A model generated the notes under the pieces. It was not told the origin of the DNA and did no database searches. It worked only from the letters and a program-made list of their open reading frames with translations. From positions 1-15,284 of the forward strand of contig PHEM01000041.1 in NCBI GenBank assembly GCA_002842935.1: DNA of 15,284 nucleotides, read 5' to 3'. Positions 6,900 to 13,831 of this stretch are shown here, in pieces; within the stretch, counting starts at the first letter, position 1, and each line of letters starts with the position of its first letter. The stretch is from Alphaproteobacteria bacterium HGW-Alphaproteobacteria-13. GTDB lineage: Bacteria; Pseudomonadota; Alphaproteobacteria; Sphingomonadales; Sphingomonadaceae. A program made the position numbers and the translations under genes.

Positions 6900-8227
6900 C
6901 GGTGTCCAGCGGCAAGGTCCGCGTCGATCTTTCGGTCGACCCGTTCCAGCGACGAGGTGAGCGCCTTGACCGCGAGCCAGCGGAGCGGTTCGGGGGGGAG
7001 GGGAAAGGTCCGGCGCCTGAGCAGGTCGACATCCGCATTGGGCACGCCGAGGATCTGGTCGGCGAGCATCGTGCCGGCATAGCTCGCCTGCGCGATGCCG
7101 TGACCGTTATAGCCAAGACCATGGAAGACGGTGCGCCGGGCGTTCGCCTGGTTGATCGGCAGGAAGTCCAGCGTCATGCCGATCCAGCCGCCCCAGAAGC
7201 TCTCGATCCGGACGTCGGGAAGCTCGGGGAAGCGAAGCGCGAACAGCTTTTCCCACTCTGCAAAAGTGTCGGGCAGATAGCCCGGCGCCAAGGAGCTGCC
7301 ATAGCCATATTGGATGAATTTCGATCCGCCCGAAATCCGGCCATCGGCATGCGGGCGATAATTCTCCATCGCTTCGTGCGCGGTATAGAGTCCTTCGCGG
7401 CCGTCCCATCCGATGCGGTCCCACTGCGCATCGGTGAGAATGCCGGTCTGGAACAGCGTGACGCGCAGCGGGAATATCTTGCTTTTCAGGCGCCCCAGCG
7501 TCGATGGCGTATAGGCATTGGTCGCGATCACCAGCTTTTCGGCCTGCACCGTGCCCGTTGCCGTGTGCACGGCGATCGGGTTTCGGCTGTCTTCGATCTT
7601 CGTGACCGCCGAATTCTCGAAAATCCGGATGCCCGCCGCAAGGGCGGCCGCGCGCAGCCCCATCACATATTTCCCCGGATGCAGGTGCCCCCCGCACCGT
7701 TCGAGGACCCCGAACCGGACATGTCCGGGAAGCCGGCGATCGCGAACCGCGCTTTCGTCGAGGAAACTGACTTCGACGCCCAGCGAACCCGCAAGTTCGG
7801 CGCCGCGTTCCAGGGGTTCGCGGTGCGCCGGATGGAGTCCGGTGACGATATTGCCTGTCGGATTATATTCGCAGTCGATGTTCAGGCGCCGCATCAACTG
7901 CTCGGTATGCCGCACCGCCTTGTCGGCGAAACGCGCGAAAGCAACGGCGCGATCGCGTCCGACCGCTTTCACCAGCGAAGGGAAGTCCTTGCCGATCGTC
8001 GGCGTCAAATGGCCCGCATTGCGGCCGCTCGCGCCATGGCCGCAAGTGTCGCGCTCGACGATCACGGCGTCCACGCCGCGCGCACGCAGCTCAAGCGCCG
8101 TCGCAAGGCCGGTGTAGCCGCCGCCGACGATCGCGACATCCGCGCTGATCCGGCCCTGGAGGGGTGGTTGCAGGTCGATCGGCGCCGAAATCCAGGGGCT
8201 GACCTCGATGAATTTGGCGCCGCTCAT
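6896..8227 (-). CDS. FAD-dependent amine/amino-acid oxidoreductase (DAO family, PuuB-like)
   Basis: The 443-residue flavoenzyme has the N-terminal Rossmann dinucleotide motif DVAIVGGGYTGLATALEL (30-47) with Glu58 for the ribose, then GASGRNAGHL (65-74), a signature of the DAO family branch containing gamma-glutamylputrescine oxidase. A C-terminal FAD segment is seen in FHGLGYNGHGIAQAS. Such enzymes oxidise C-N bonds of amines or N-substituted amino acids to imines, yielding aldehyde or keto product, ammonia and peroxide. The substrate is not predictable. ATG 8225-8227 is preceded on its strand by GGAGGGGAG. It is divergent from the class III PLP enzyme and convergent with the TonB receptor. 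Its TAG stop lies inside the terminal repeat of the element at 6753-6899, so the last residues may have been reshaped by that insertion. Confidence 0.85.
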   Translation of the reverse strand: MSGAKFIEVSPWISAPIDLQPPLQGRISADVAIVGGGYTGLATALELRARGVDAVIVERDTCGHGASGRNAGHLTPTIGKDFPSLVKAVGRDRAVAFARFADKAVRHTEQLMRRLNIDCEYNPTGNIVTGLHPAHREPLERGAELAGSLGVEVSFLDESAVRDRRLPGHVRFGVLERCGGHLHPGKYVMGLRAAALAAGIRIFENSAVTKIEDSRNPIAVHTATGTVQAEKLVIATNAYTPSTLGRLKSKIFPLRVTLFQTGILTDAQWDRIGWDGREGLYTAHEAMENYRPHADGRISGGSKFIQYGYGSSLAPGYLPDTFAEWEKLFALRFPELPDVRIESFWGGWIGMTLDFLPINQANARRTVFHGLGYNGHGIAQASYAGTMLADQILGVPNADVDLLRRRTFPLPPEPLRWLAVKALTSSLERVDRKIDADLAAGHR

Positions 8228-8271
8228 ATGATTCTCCCCTCCGCGCGGCTTCCGGCATCGCCAACCTTACC

Positions 8272-8290
8272 GCATAAAACAATAAATATC
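8272..8290. promoter_or_regulatory. Shared AT-rich box (candidate operator), oxidase side
   Basis: This is the counterpart of the box at 4282-4300 (16 of 19 identical), again about 45 bp upstream of a minus-strand start codon. It overlaps the -10 position of the possible oxidase promoter (TTGACA at 8310-8305), which is where a repressor would be expected to bind. Confidence 0.4.
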
Positions 8291-8356
8291 CGTTTTATCA
8301 GGCTTGTCAATCGAGGGAATTTTCCACGAAAAATCATGGTATTCACAATTTTCTTA

Positions 8357-8370
8357 CATAAATATTTATG
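8357..8370. promoter_or_regulatory. 14-bp perfect palindrome CATAAATATTTATG
   Basis: A perfect palindrome midway between the divergent start codons, 70 bp upstream of the PLP enzyme gene. Its symmetry and AT-rich setting suggest a protein-binding site. The relatives ATAAATTTAT (4357-4366) and ATAAAT-N3-ATTTAT (232-246) have different spacing, so one common protein is uncertain. Confidence 0.35.
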
Positions 8371-8439
8371 GCGAGGGCTTGACCTTCGGGCATTTTTCCA
8401 TTCCTGTAACAGATAAATATCGGATGATTGGGAGAGGAT

Positions 8440-9696
8440 ATGAGCAAAGGCAGCGATCTGCGGCGGCGTGCGGGGCAAGTGATGCCGGCTGGCGTCTATG
8501 GGCATGTATCGACGCGCTTGCTGCCGGATGCCTATCCGCAATTCATGAGCCGCGCCGAGGGTGCCTATGTCTGGGATGTCGATGGCAATCGCTATCTCGA
8601 TTTCATGTGCGCCTATGGTCCCAATCTGCTGGGATATCGCGAGCCGAGCGTGGAGGCTGCCGTCGCCGCCCAGCTCGCCATCGGCGACGTGATGACGGGT
8701 CCGTCGGGGATCATGGTCGAGCTTTGCGAAACGCTGGTCGCCATGATCGGACATGCCGACTGGGCCATGCTGTGCAAAAACGGCACCGACGCGACGACGC
8801 TGGCGATGACCGTCAGCCGCGCCCATACGGGAAAGCGCAAGATATTGGTGGCGGAAGGGTCCTATCATGGCGCCGCGCCGTGGTGCACGCCCTTCCCCGC
8901 CGGGGTCCTGCCCGAGGATCGCGCGCACATCATCAAATATATCTGGAACGATACTCCCAGCCTGGAGGCCGCGGTCCGTGAGGCCGGGGACGATCTGGCC
9001 GGCATCATCGCCTCGCCGATCAAGCATGATGCGTTCGTCGACCAGATGCTGCCCGACCCCGCCTATGCGCGGCGTGCCCGGCAGATTTGCGATCAGACCG
9101 GCGCGATGCTGATCGTCGACGATGTGCGCGCGGGCTTTCGCCTGGCCCGCGATTGCAGCTGGTCGCTCGTGGACGTGAAGCCCGACCTCAGCGCCTGGGG
9201 CAAATGTTTCGCGAACGGCCAGCCGATTTCGGCCTTGCTGGGTTCCGACAAATGCCGCGAGGGGGCGGCCTCGGTTTTTGCGACCGGGTCGTTCTGGTTC
9301 GGCGCGGCGGCGATGGCGGCCGCCCTCGCGACGCTCAGGATCGTGCGGGAAAGCGACTATCTCGAACATAGCATCGCGCTGGGCGAGCAATTGCGCGCGG
9401 GGCTGGGGGACGCGGCGGCGCGTCATGGTTTCGCGATCCGGCAGACCGGCCCGGTGCAGATGCCGCAAATCCTGTTCGAGGGGGATGCGGATTTCCGTAT
9501 CGGATTCGGCTGGGCCGAGCGGATGGTGAAGCGCGGCTTTTATCTTCACCCGTGGCACAATATGTTCCTGTGCGCGGCGATGACCCCGGCCGACATCGAC
9601 GCGACGATCGCAGCGGCCGACGCGGCTTTCGGCGAACTGCGGCGGGACATGGCGGACCTGCGCCCCCATGCCGCGCTGCTCGAAATCCTGGGGTAG
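8440..9696 (+). CDS. Class III PLP enzyme, glutamate-1-semialdehyde aminomutase-like
   Basis: The 418-residue product is a fold-type I PLP enzyme of the HemL-like branch of class III aminotransferases. Visible features are the N-terminal GAYVWDVDGNRYLDF (41-55), NGTDATTLAMTVSRAHTGK (114-132), the YHG motif (142-144), the PLP ring-contacting Asp227 in IVDDVRAGFR, and the Schiff-base Lys255 in WGKCFANGQPISALLG. It moves an amino group between or within substrates. Its setting beside an FAD amine oxidase and an SDR argues for catabolism, not tetrapyrrole synthesis, so I do not call it hemL. ATG 8440 follows GGGAGAGG; an in-frame TTG at 8428 is less likely. A 23-bp gap to the SDR indicates one operon. 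Confidence 0.87.
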   Translation: MSKGSDLRRRAGQVMPAGVYGHVSTRLLPDAYPQFMSRAEGAYVWDVDGNRYLDFMCAYGPNLLGYREPSVEAAVAAQLAIGDVMTGPSGIMVELCETLVAMIGHADWAMLCKNGTDATTLAMTVSRAHTGKRKILVAEGSYHGAAPWCTPFPAGVLPEDRAHIIKYIWNDTPSLEAAVREAGDDLAGIIASPIKHDAFVDQMLPDPAYARRARQICDQTGAMLIVDDVRAGFRLARDCSWSLVDVKPDLSAWGKCFANGQPISALLGSDKCREGAASVFATGSFWFGAAAMAAALATLRIVRESDYLEHSIALGEQLRAGLGDAAARHGFAIRQTGPVQMPQILFEGDADFRIGFGWAERMVKRGFYLHPWHNMFLCAAMTPADIDATIAAADAAFGELRRDMADLRPHAALLEILG

Positions 9697-9719
9697 GTTC
9701 AAAGGCGGAGGGAGAGAAT

Positions 9720-10556
9720 ATGGCGATTGCGGAGGATGCGCAGGACAAGCCCGTCGCGCTGGTGACGGGCGCGAGTTCGGGCCTTGGCAAGGTGATGGCC
9801 GAAGCGCTCGCCGCGGAAGGCTATCAGGTGTTCGGCACCTCACGCGATCCCGGCCGCGCCGCCCCGCCGTCAGGCGTCCGATTGATCGCGATGGATGTCG
9901 ATGACGACGCGTCGGTCGAGAATGCCGTGGGCGCGGTGATCGCGGAAACGGGGCGGCTCGACCTGCTGCTGTGCAGCGCGGGCTTCGGCTTCATGGGACC
10001 GATCGAAGACAGCGCGTCCGCGGAGATGATCGCGCAATTCCAGACCAATGTCTTCGGCGTGCACCGCGCCTGCCGCGCGGCGCTTTCGCATCTGCGCAGG
10101 CGGCCAGCGGCGAAGATCCTCGTCGTGGGGTCGCTGGCGGGCATCGTCGGTCTTCCCTATCAGGGGATGTACAGTGCGTCGAAATTCGCGCTCGAGGGCT
10201 ATTGCGAGGCGCTGCGCATGGAGCTTCGCGATTCGCCGGTTCGCGTCGCGCTGGTCCAGCCGGGCGATTTTTCGACCGGGTTCACGGGGTCCCGCCGCTT
10301 CGTGGCGGATGTGTCCGCTCCGCATGCGGCGGCCTTCGCGCGCGCGCTGGCGATCGTCCAGGAAGACGAGGCGAATGGCGGGGACATCGCCTTGATCGCC
10401 GATGCCATCGTCCGCCTGGCCGCCGACCCGGCGCCGCCGCTGCGGACGGTGGTGGCGTCGGCCGAGCAGGCCGAACTCGCGGAGGCGCGCCCGGCCACCG
10501 ACCCTGCGGAGTGGGAAGCGCTCATTGCCGAACATTATGGGCTGGAGCCGGGTTAG
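9720..10556 (+). CDS. Short-chain dehydrogenase/reductase (classical SDR)
   Basis: The 278-residue NAD(P)-dependent oxidoreductase has the Rossmann motif TGASSGLGK (16-24), DVDD (59-62) for the adenine, CSAG (85-88) in place of the usual NNAG, and the catalytic tetrad Asn110, Ser138 (VVGSLAG), Tyr151 and Lys155 (YSASK). Arg42 in TSRD at the end of the second strand leans towards NADPH (inference). It probably interconverts a carbonyl and an alcohol in the same pathway as the upstream PLP enzyme, from which it is 23 bp away. The ATG at 9720 is chosen because GGAGGGAGAG lies at 9707-9716 right before it. It is convergent with sppA. Confidence 0.88.
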   Translation: MAIAEDAQDKPVALVTGASSGLGKVMAEALAAEGYQVFGTSRDPGRAAPPSGVRLIAMDVDDDASVENAVGAVIAETGRLDLLLCSAGFGFMGPIEDSASAEMIAQFQTNVFGVHRACRAALSHLRRRPAAKILVVGSLAGIVGLPYQGMYSASKFALEGYCEALRMELRDSPVRVALVQPGDFSTGFTGSRRFVADVSAPHAAAFARALAIVQEDEANGGDIALIADAIVRLAADPAPPLRTVVASAEQAELAEARPATDPAEWEALIAEHYGLEPG

Positions 10557-10576
10557 AGCGCGGAGCCATCCTCTCT

Positions 10577-10666
10577 CCCGTTCGCCCTGAGCTTGTCGAA
10601 GGGCCGTCCTTTCTTTTGACGTCGCAAGAAGAAGGACGGTGCTTCGACAAGCTCAGCACGAACGGG
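10577..10666. repeat. Inverted REP pair (BIME-like), likely bidirectional terminator
   Basis: Left arm 10577-10611 and right arm 10632-10666 are 35-bp inverted copies with 4 differences. Each arm is itself a hairpin: GCCCT/AGGGC in the left and GTGCT/AGCAC in the right, both around GAGCTTGTCGA or its complement. The four differences are exactly the paired stem positions, so base pairing is kept in both arms. This GAGCTTGTCGAAG family is abundant between genes in sphingomonads. It fills the gap between convergent SDR and sppA, where it may terminate both. Confidence 0.85.
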
Positions 10667-10721
10667 TCATATTATGGCTTGATGCGCTAGCTGTTTGCCC
10701 CCCACATTTGACGGCGCAAAT

Positions 10722-12704
10722 TCAGCGCAGCAGCAGGGCCAGCGCGCCCAGCCAGCCTTTCGCTTCGCCGCCCCGCGCGCGGGGAACGGGGGGCAGATAG
10801 GCGCGGCAGTCGAGGCACGCGGCCTGCACCGAACCCGTCCGCGTCAGCAGCGACAGATCCTGCATCAGCCGCTGCTCCGTCAACTGGCGCTGCATCGCTG
10901 CGATGCCGAACCAGCCGCGCGGCAAGGCGGCCGTTTCCTGTCCGTTGCCTGACAGGCTGGCGATGATTTTGGCCCACTCGCTCGGCTTTTCCTCGAAATA
11001 TTGGGCGTGGAAATCGCCGTCGATCTTCGCGAGCTTCGCCGCCGCTGCCAGCGCGTCGGGCAGGCCGCCGAACTGGTCGACCAGCCCGATCTGGCGGGCC
11101 GTGCCGCCCGCCCAGACGCGCCCTTCGGCGACCGGCAAGATCTTTTCCAGCGGTTGCTTGCGGCTTTTCGCGACAAGCCCCGTGAAGCGGGCATAAATAT
11201 CCTCGACGCTGGCCTGCGCGAGCTGGTTGAACTCGTCGTTGACGCCGCCGAGCAGGTCGGGCTGGCCCGACAGCGGCGTCGTCGCGATGCCGTCGGCGGT
11301 GATGCCGACCTTGGCGAGCGTCTTGTCGAAGCTCGGCAGGATGCCGAACACGCCGATCGAACCCGTGATCGTCTCCGGCTCCGCGAAGATGCGGTCGGCG
11401 GGCGTGGATATCCAATAGCCGCCCGACGCCGCGACATTGGCCATCGACACGACGATGGGCAGCTTCTTCGCCTTGGCGGCGAGCAGTGCCTGCCGGATTT
11501 CCTCTGACGCCAGCACCGATCCGCCCGGCGAATCGACGCGCAGCACGATCGCCTTGACGCCGCTGTCCGACGCCGCGTCCAATATGTGCTGGGCGATCGT
11601 CTCGCCGCCCGCCGTGCCGCTCGGCGCTTCGCCATCGACGATCTCGCCGACCACGGGCACGACCGCGATCGCGCTGCCCTTCTGTTTCGGCGGATTGGCT
11701 GCGACCCAGTTTTCGAGCGGGATCGCATTATACTCCCATGGCCGCGCGGTGTCGGCGGTGCCGCTGATCTCGCCGATACGACGGTTGAAGGCCATGCGGC
11801 TGCCGATCCTGTCGACCAGCCCCGCATCCAGCGACGCCTTGCCCAGATCGCCCGCCGCCGCGCGCACGGCGCCCGCCGTGTCGGTGATATAGGCGTCGAT
11901 CTTCGCCTGCGGCCGCGCCTTCTTCACGTCGTCCAGCCAATTTTCCCACAGCGCGCCGGCATAGGCGAGGTCGGCCTCTTTCGCTTCGGGCGACTGGTCG
12001 GCGCGCAGGAAGGGTTCGACGGCGCTCTTGAACGTGCCGACGCGATAGATATGCGCCGTGACGCCCAGCCGGTCGAGCAGGCCCTTGTAATAAAGGCGCG
12101 ATCCGCCCGGCCCGGCGATGGCGACGCCGCCGACGCCGTCGGCCCAGATTTCGCTGGCATGGGCCGCGACCTGATAGCTGTCGGTCGTATAGGCGGTGGC
12201 GAAGGCCAGCACGGGCTTGTTCTTCGCGCGCACTCTGTCGATGGCCTCGCCGACCTCGGCAAGCGAGACCTGTCCGCCGCCGAGGAAGCGGTCGAAATCG
12301 AGCACGACGGACGTGACGCGCTTGTCGTCGGCGGCGCTATCCAGCGCCTGGACGACGTCGCGGACGCGCAGTTCGCGCAGCACGTCGCTGCCCGACAGCG
12401 CCGTCAGCGTGTCGATGTCGGCGGGCTGTTCGGACAGGACGCCGTCGAACGCGATCAGCAGCGCGCCCTTGCCGACCGGCAGCGCGGCGTTGGGGCGGCC
12501 CGCGAGCAGGCCGAACAAGATGGTGAAGAACAGCAGCAGGAAAACAAGCGCCAGCCCGTCCTTGATCGCGACGAGCAGGCGCCAGACCTTGCGCGGAAAG
12601 CTGGCGCCGGATTGCGGCCTGTCCTCGCCGGGCAGCGGGCGGCGGAGCGGGATGGCCCAGGGTCCGGCGGAGTCGCGGGGCGGGCTGGCGGTCGGTTCGG
12701 TCAT
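10722..12704 (-). CDS. sppA: Signal peptide peptidase SppA, 67K type
   Basis: The 660-residue inner-membrane serine protease degrades signal peptides left after secretion. A single membrane segment lies at about 49-69 (DGLALVFLLLFFTILFGLLAG), anchoring two tandem ClpP-like domains that face the periplasm. The general-base Lys is in the N-terminal domain (Lys226, RVGTFKSAVEPF) and the nucleophile Ser in the C-terminal domain (Ser400, DSPGGSVLASEEI), the split Lys/Ser dyad of the long Gram-negative SppA. The nearby ASGGYWIS and GSIGVFG segments are also typical. I choose ATG 12702-12704; a TTG at 12740 would add 12 residues. Neither start has a strong Shine-Dalgarno. It lies 52 bp downstream of the atypical SDR gene and may be cotranscribed with it. 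Confidence 0.93.
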   Translation of the reverse strand: MTEPTASPPRDSAGPWAIPLRRPLPGEDRPQSGASFPRKVWRLLVAIKDGLALVFLLLFFTILFGLLAGRPNAALPVGKGALLIAFDGVLSEQPADIDTLTALSGSDVLRELRVRDVVQALDSAADDKRVTSVVLDFDRFLGGGQVSLAEVGEAIDRVRAKNKPVLAFATAYTTDSYQVAAHASEIWADGVGGVAIAGPGGSRLYYKGLLDRLGVTAHIYRVGTFKSAVEPFLRADQSPEAKEADLAYAGALWENWLDDVKKARPQAKIDAYITDTAGAVRAAAGDLGKASLDAGLVDRIGSRMAFNRRIGEISGTADTARPWEYNAIPLENWVAANPPKQKGSAIAVVPVVGEIVDGEAPSGTAGGETIAQHILDAASDSGVKAIVLRVDSPGGSVLASEEIRQALLAAKAKKLPIVVSMANVAASGGYWISTPADRIFAEPETITGSIGVFGILPSFDKTLAKVGITADGIATTPLSGQPDLLGGVNDEFNQLAQASVEDIYARFTGLVAKSRKQPLEKILPVAEGRVWAGGTARQIGLVDQFGGLPDALAAAAKLAKIDGDFHAQYFEEKPSEWAKIIASLSGNGQETAALPRGWFGIAAMQRQLTEQRLMQDLSLLTRTGSVQAACLDCRAYLPPVPRARGGEAKGWLGALALLLR

Positions 12705-12756
12705 GCCGGCAAATTTAGGGTCGCGCCGGGCCGATGGCAATGGATGCTTCGCGGGG

Positions 12757-13671
12757 TTAAAGCCACCCCTGCTCGCGATACCAGCGCGCCGTGTCGGCGA
12801 GCGCGCGTTCGGTGTCGATCGCGGGCCGCCACACTTCGACCGGCGGGCACGCCCCTTTCGCCACCACCCAGTCGGGGTGCGCGATATAGCGGGCGCGGTC
12901 GGGGGTCAGCTTGGCGCGGTCCCGGCGCAGCAGCGGGTCGAGGCGCCCGCCCGCCTTCAACAGCGCGGGCGGAATGGTGAGCGTCGCGACGCGGTTTCGT
13001 CCCATCGCCCGGCCGATCGCGCGCGCGAAATCGCCGTGCGTCCAGCCGTCCGGGCGGCCATCGTCGGGTTCATAGATCGCGCCGATGCTCGCGTCCCGGT
13101 CGGCGGCGAGCGCGATCAGCAGGCGCGCCAATTCGTCGACAAGGATGACCGACAGCCGTCCGCGCGGCGCCGTGACGACGCCGCGCCGCGCCATGCGGAA
13201 CAGGTCGCGCATCTCCGTATCGCCGGGACCGAAGACGGCGGGCGGGCGCACGATCGTCCAGGCCAGCCCGCTTGCGCGCACGACGCCTTCGGCGCCCTCC
13301 TTCGACCAGCCATAGTCGGACAGGCCCGGCTCGCGCGCCGCGAGCGAGGAGACATGGACGAAGCGCGCCACGCCCGCGCCGCGCGCCGCCGCGACGACAT
13401 GCTCCGTCGCGATCCGGTTGCCCGCATCGAAGGCGGCGCGCGTCGGCACATTGACGACGCCCGCGATGTGCAGCAGCGCGTCGCTGCCCGCCACCATCCG
13501 GGCAAGGCTGTCCGTGTCGTCCAGCGCGCCCGCGATCCACGTCACGCCGGGGCGCTCTGGTTGCGGGCGCCGAGTCAATGCGCGGACATGCCAGCCGGCC
13601 TCCACGGCTTGCCGCAGCGTGGCGCCGCCGACGAAGCCGGTCGCGCCGGTCATGGCCAGCGTGCGCGTCAC
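12757..13671 (-). CDS. NAD(P)-dependent atypical SDR, NDUFA9/complex I-like
   Basis: The 304-residue protein is an extended/atypical SDR with TGATGFVGG (8-16) for the dinucleotide, HVSSLAA (106-112), and a YxxxK pair Tyr120/Lys124 in SDYGWSK. The later IVRPPAVFGPGD is typical of NAD-dependent epimerase/NDUFA9-like proteins. These often have no known catalytic substrate, so a metabolic role is not assigned. I choose GTG 13669-13671 as start: GGGGAGG ends 8 bp before it, whereas the earlier TTG at 13675-13677 is too close to that site, and the later ATG at 13651-13653 would leave no room before the glycine motif. The Shine-Dalgarno is part of the inverted repeat at 13678-13817. Upstream is proB; downstream is sppA at 52 bp. 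Confidence 0.82.
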   Translation of the reverse strand: MTRTLAMTGATGFVGGATLRQAVEAGWHVRALTRRPQPERPGVTWIAGALDDTDSLARMVAGSDALLHIAGVVNVPTRAAFDAGNRIATEHVVAAARGAGVARFVHVSSLAAREPGLSDYGWSKEGAEGVVRASGLAWTIVRPPAVFGPGDTEMRDLFRMARRGVVTAPRGRLSVILVDELARLLIALAADRDASIGAIYEPDDGRPDGWTHGDFARAIGRAMGRNRVATLTIPPALLKAGGRLDPLLRRDRAKLTPDRARYIAHPDWVVAKGACPPVEVWRPAIDTERALADTARWYREQGWL

Positions 13672-13677
13672 GATCAA

Positions 13678-13817
13678 ATCCTCCCCGCTTGCGGGGAGGT
13701 GGCAGCGGCATGGCCGCTGACGGAGGGGGGCGGCGTCTTTTCACAACGCCGCCCAGGGACGCAGACCCCCTCCACCACCGCTTCGCGGCGGTCCCCCTCC
13801 CCGCAAGCGGGAAGGAT
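13678..13817. repeat. 140-bp intergenic repeat with 22-bp terminal inverted repeats
   Basis: The ends 13678-13699 and 13796-13817 are inverted copies matching in 21 of 22 positions, each an 8-bp palindromic hairpin (CCTCCCCG/CGGGGAGG around a 4-nt loop in the left end). Inside are further inverted stretches (GGCGGCGT/ACGCCGCC and ACCGCTTCGCGGCGGT). No coding potential is credible. It occupies the whole gap between proB and the atypical SDR and resembles GC-rich repeats common in alphaproteobacterial genomes. Confidence 0.8.
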
Positions 13818-13831
13818 CGGGACGGCGCCGC

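Larger units (their letters stand above)
8228..8439. promoter_or_regulatory. Divergent control region, FAD oxidase / class III PLP enzyme
   Basis: This 212-bp gap is markedly AT-rich in the middle. It holds the box GCATAAAACAATAAATATC (8272-8290), a second ATAAATATC (8413-8421) close to the start of the PLP enzyme gene, and a perfect 14-bp palindrome CATAAATATTTATG (8357-8370). On the minus strand, a consensus TTGACA at 8310-8305 is followed after 17 bp by ATTTAT, a possible promoter for the oxidase whose -10 falls inside the box. No gene is visible in it. Confidence 0.5.

Noticed and set aside
6812..8416. Long open frame on the + strand opposite the FAD oxidase
   Set aside because: The minus-strand protein has clear FAD motifs and a strong ribosome binding site; the + strand translation is biased and featureless and crosses the MITE-like element and the regulatory gap.
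8224..9843. Long open frame on the minus strand opposite the class III PLP enzyme
   Set aside because: It is a shadow of a gene with intact PLP-binding residues and has no family resemblance or plausible start.
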